Assembly: GCA_030146905.1 (NCBI GenBank)
Contig: JASLAV010000531.1
Coordinates: 1-5,283 of the forward strand
Length of the DNA: 5,283 nucleotides
Source: Lentzea sp.
GTDB taxonomy: Bacteria > Actinomycetota > Actinomycetes > Mycobacteriales > Pseudonocardiaceae
Direction of reading: 5' to 3'
Shown here piece after piece: positions 5,068 to 5,283 of the stretch. The translations under genes and the position numbers were made by a program. Positions within the stretch are counted from its first letter, which is position 1. Each line of letters begins with the position of its first letter. The notes below the pieces were generated by a model. The model made no database searches. It was not told the origin of the DNA and worked only from the letters and a program-made list of their open reading frames with translations.

Positions 5068-5094
5068 CCCGCCGCCGCCTGATATCCCTTGATC

Positions 5095-5283
5095 ATGACT
5101 TCCACCGCTGACCGCACGAAGCTCTTCCACGCCCTCCACCGCCCAGGCCCGCTCGTCCTCCCGAACGCGTGGGACGTGGCGTCGGCACTGGTGGTCGCGG
5201 CCGCGGGGGCGAAGGCCGTCGCCACCACGAGCGCGGGGGTGGCGTGGAGTCTCGGTGCGCCGGACGGCAACGCGCTGGAGCGC
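5095..5283 (+). CDS. Isocitrate lyase/phosphoenolpyruvate mutase family protein, N-terminal part
   Basis: The first 63 residues are present and the gene runs off the window. Residues 18-57 (GPLVLPNAWDVASA, AAAGAKAVATTSAGVAWSLGAPDG) match the start of the PEP mutase/ICL TIM barrel: the PNAWD strand, the SAGVAWSLG loop and the PDG motif. Family members cleave or form C-C or C-P bonds in 2-oxo acids or phosphonates. The catalytic KxCG-type loop lies beyond the edge, so the reaction cannot be named. Many actinobacterial members are annotated only as carboxyvinyl-carboxyphosphonate phosphorylmutase-like. The ATG at 5095 is the natural start, ten or so residues before the conserved region. It has no Shine-Dalgarno; TGATAT (5080-5085) could be a -10 for a nearly leaderless message. 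It is probably separate from the upstream operon because 77 bp with direct repeats intervene. Confidence 0.85.
   Translation, partial: MTSTADRTKLFHALHRPGPLVLPNAWDVASALVVAAAGAKAVATTSAGVAWSLGAPDGNALER

Overview
The window is high-GC DNA (third codon positions almost all G or C) with GTG starts and 4-bp GTGA start/stop overlaps. It looks like a chromosomal segment of a filamentous or rod-shaped actinobacterium. The Pseudonocardiales are a reasonable guess, from the DivIVA-type coiled-coil protein and from a GH57/methyltransferase pair resembling mycobacterial Rv3031/Rv3030. This placement is inference; no marker gene fixes the taxon.

Left half, minus strand (2136 down to 1): a compact gene run reads leftward in the order DegV-family fatty-acid-binding protein, class I SAM-dependent methyltransferase, and a GH57 alpha-glucan-acting enzyme cut by the window edge. 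The methyltransferase and GH57 genes overlap by 4 bp and DegV lies 44 bp upstream, so the three are probably co-transcribed. In mycobacteria the GH57/methyltransferase pair belongs to a methylglucose lipopolysaccharide cluster. A fatty-acid-binding protein in front of it is suggestive, because those polysaccharides bind acyl chains.

Middle (2137-2451): a 315-bp divergent intergenic region. It holds a possible leaderless DegV promoter, a lone TTGACA on the plus strand, and a strong imperfect stem-loop (2312-2348) whose left arm contains a Shine-Dalgarno-like GGGAGG and an ATG.

Right half, plus strand (2452-5017): three tightly packed genes that look like one operon and form the least familiar part of the window. 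They are (1) a 316-aa DivIVA-like cytoplasmic coiled-coil protein with six cysteines, (2) a 182-aa membrane-anchored protein with a degenerate OmpA-like domain predicted outside the membrane, and (3) a 352-aa protein with one N-terminal membrane helix and a long, predicted cytoplasmic tail made of about 15 octapeptide repeats, then pentapeptide repeats, then a charged C-terminal helix. The layout suggests an envelope-spanning assembly joining a polar or cytoskeletal scaffold to the cell-wall side. That function is a hypothesis.

Right edge (5018-5283): a short intergenic region carries two 17-bp direct repeats with a 21-bp period, followed by the start of an isocitrate lyase/PEP mutase family gene that runs out of the window. 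No RNA genes, CRISPR arrays, insertion sequences or phage genes were seen.
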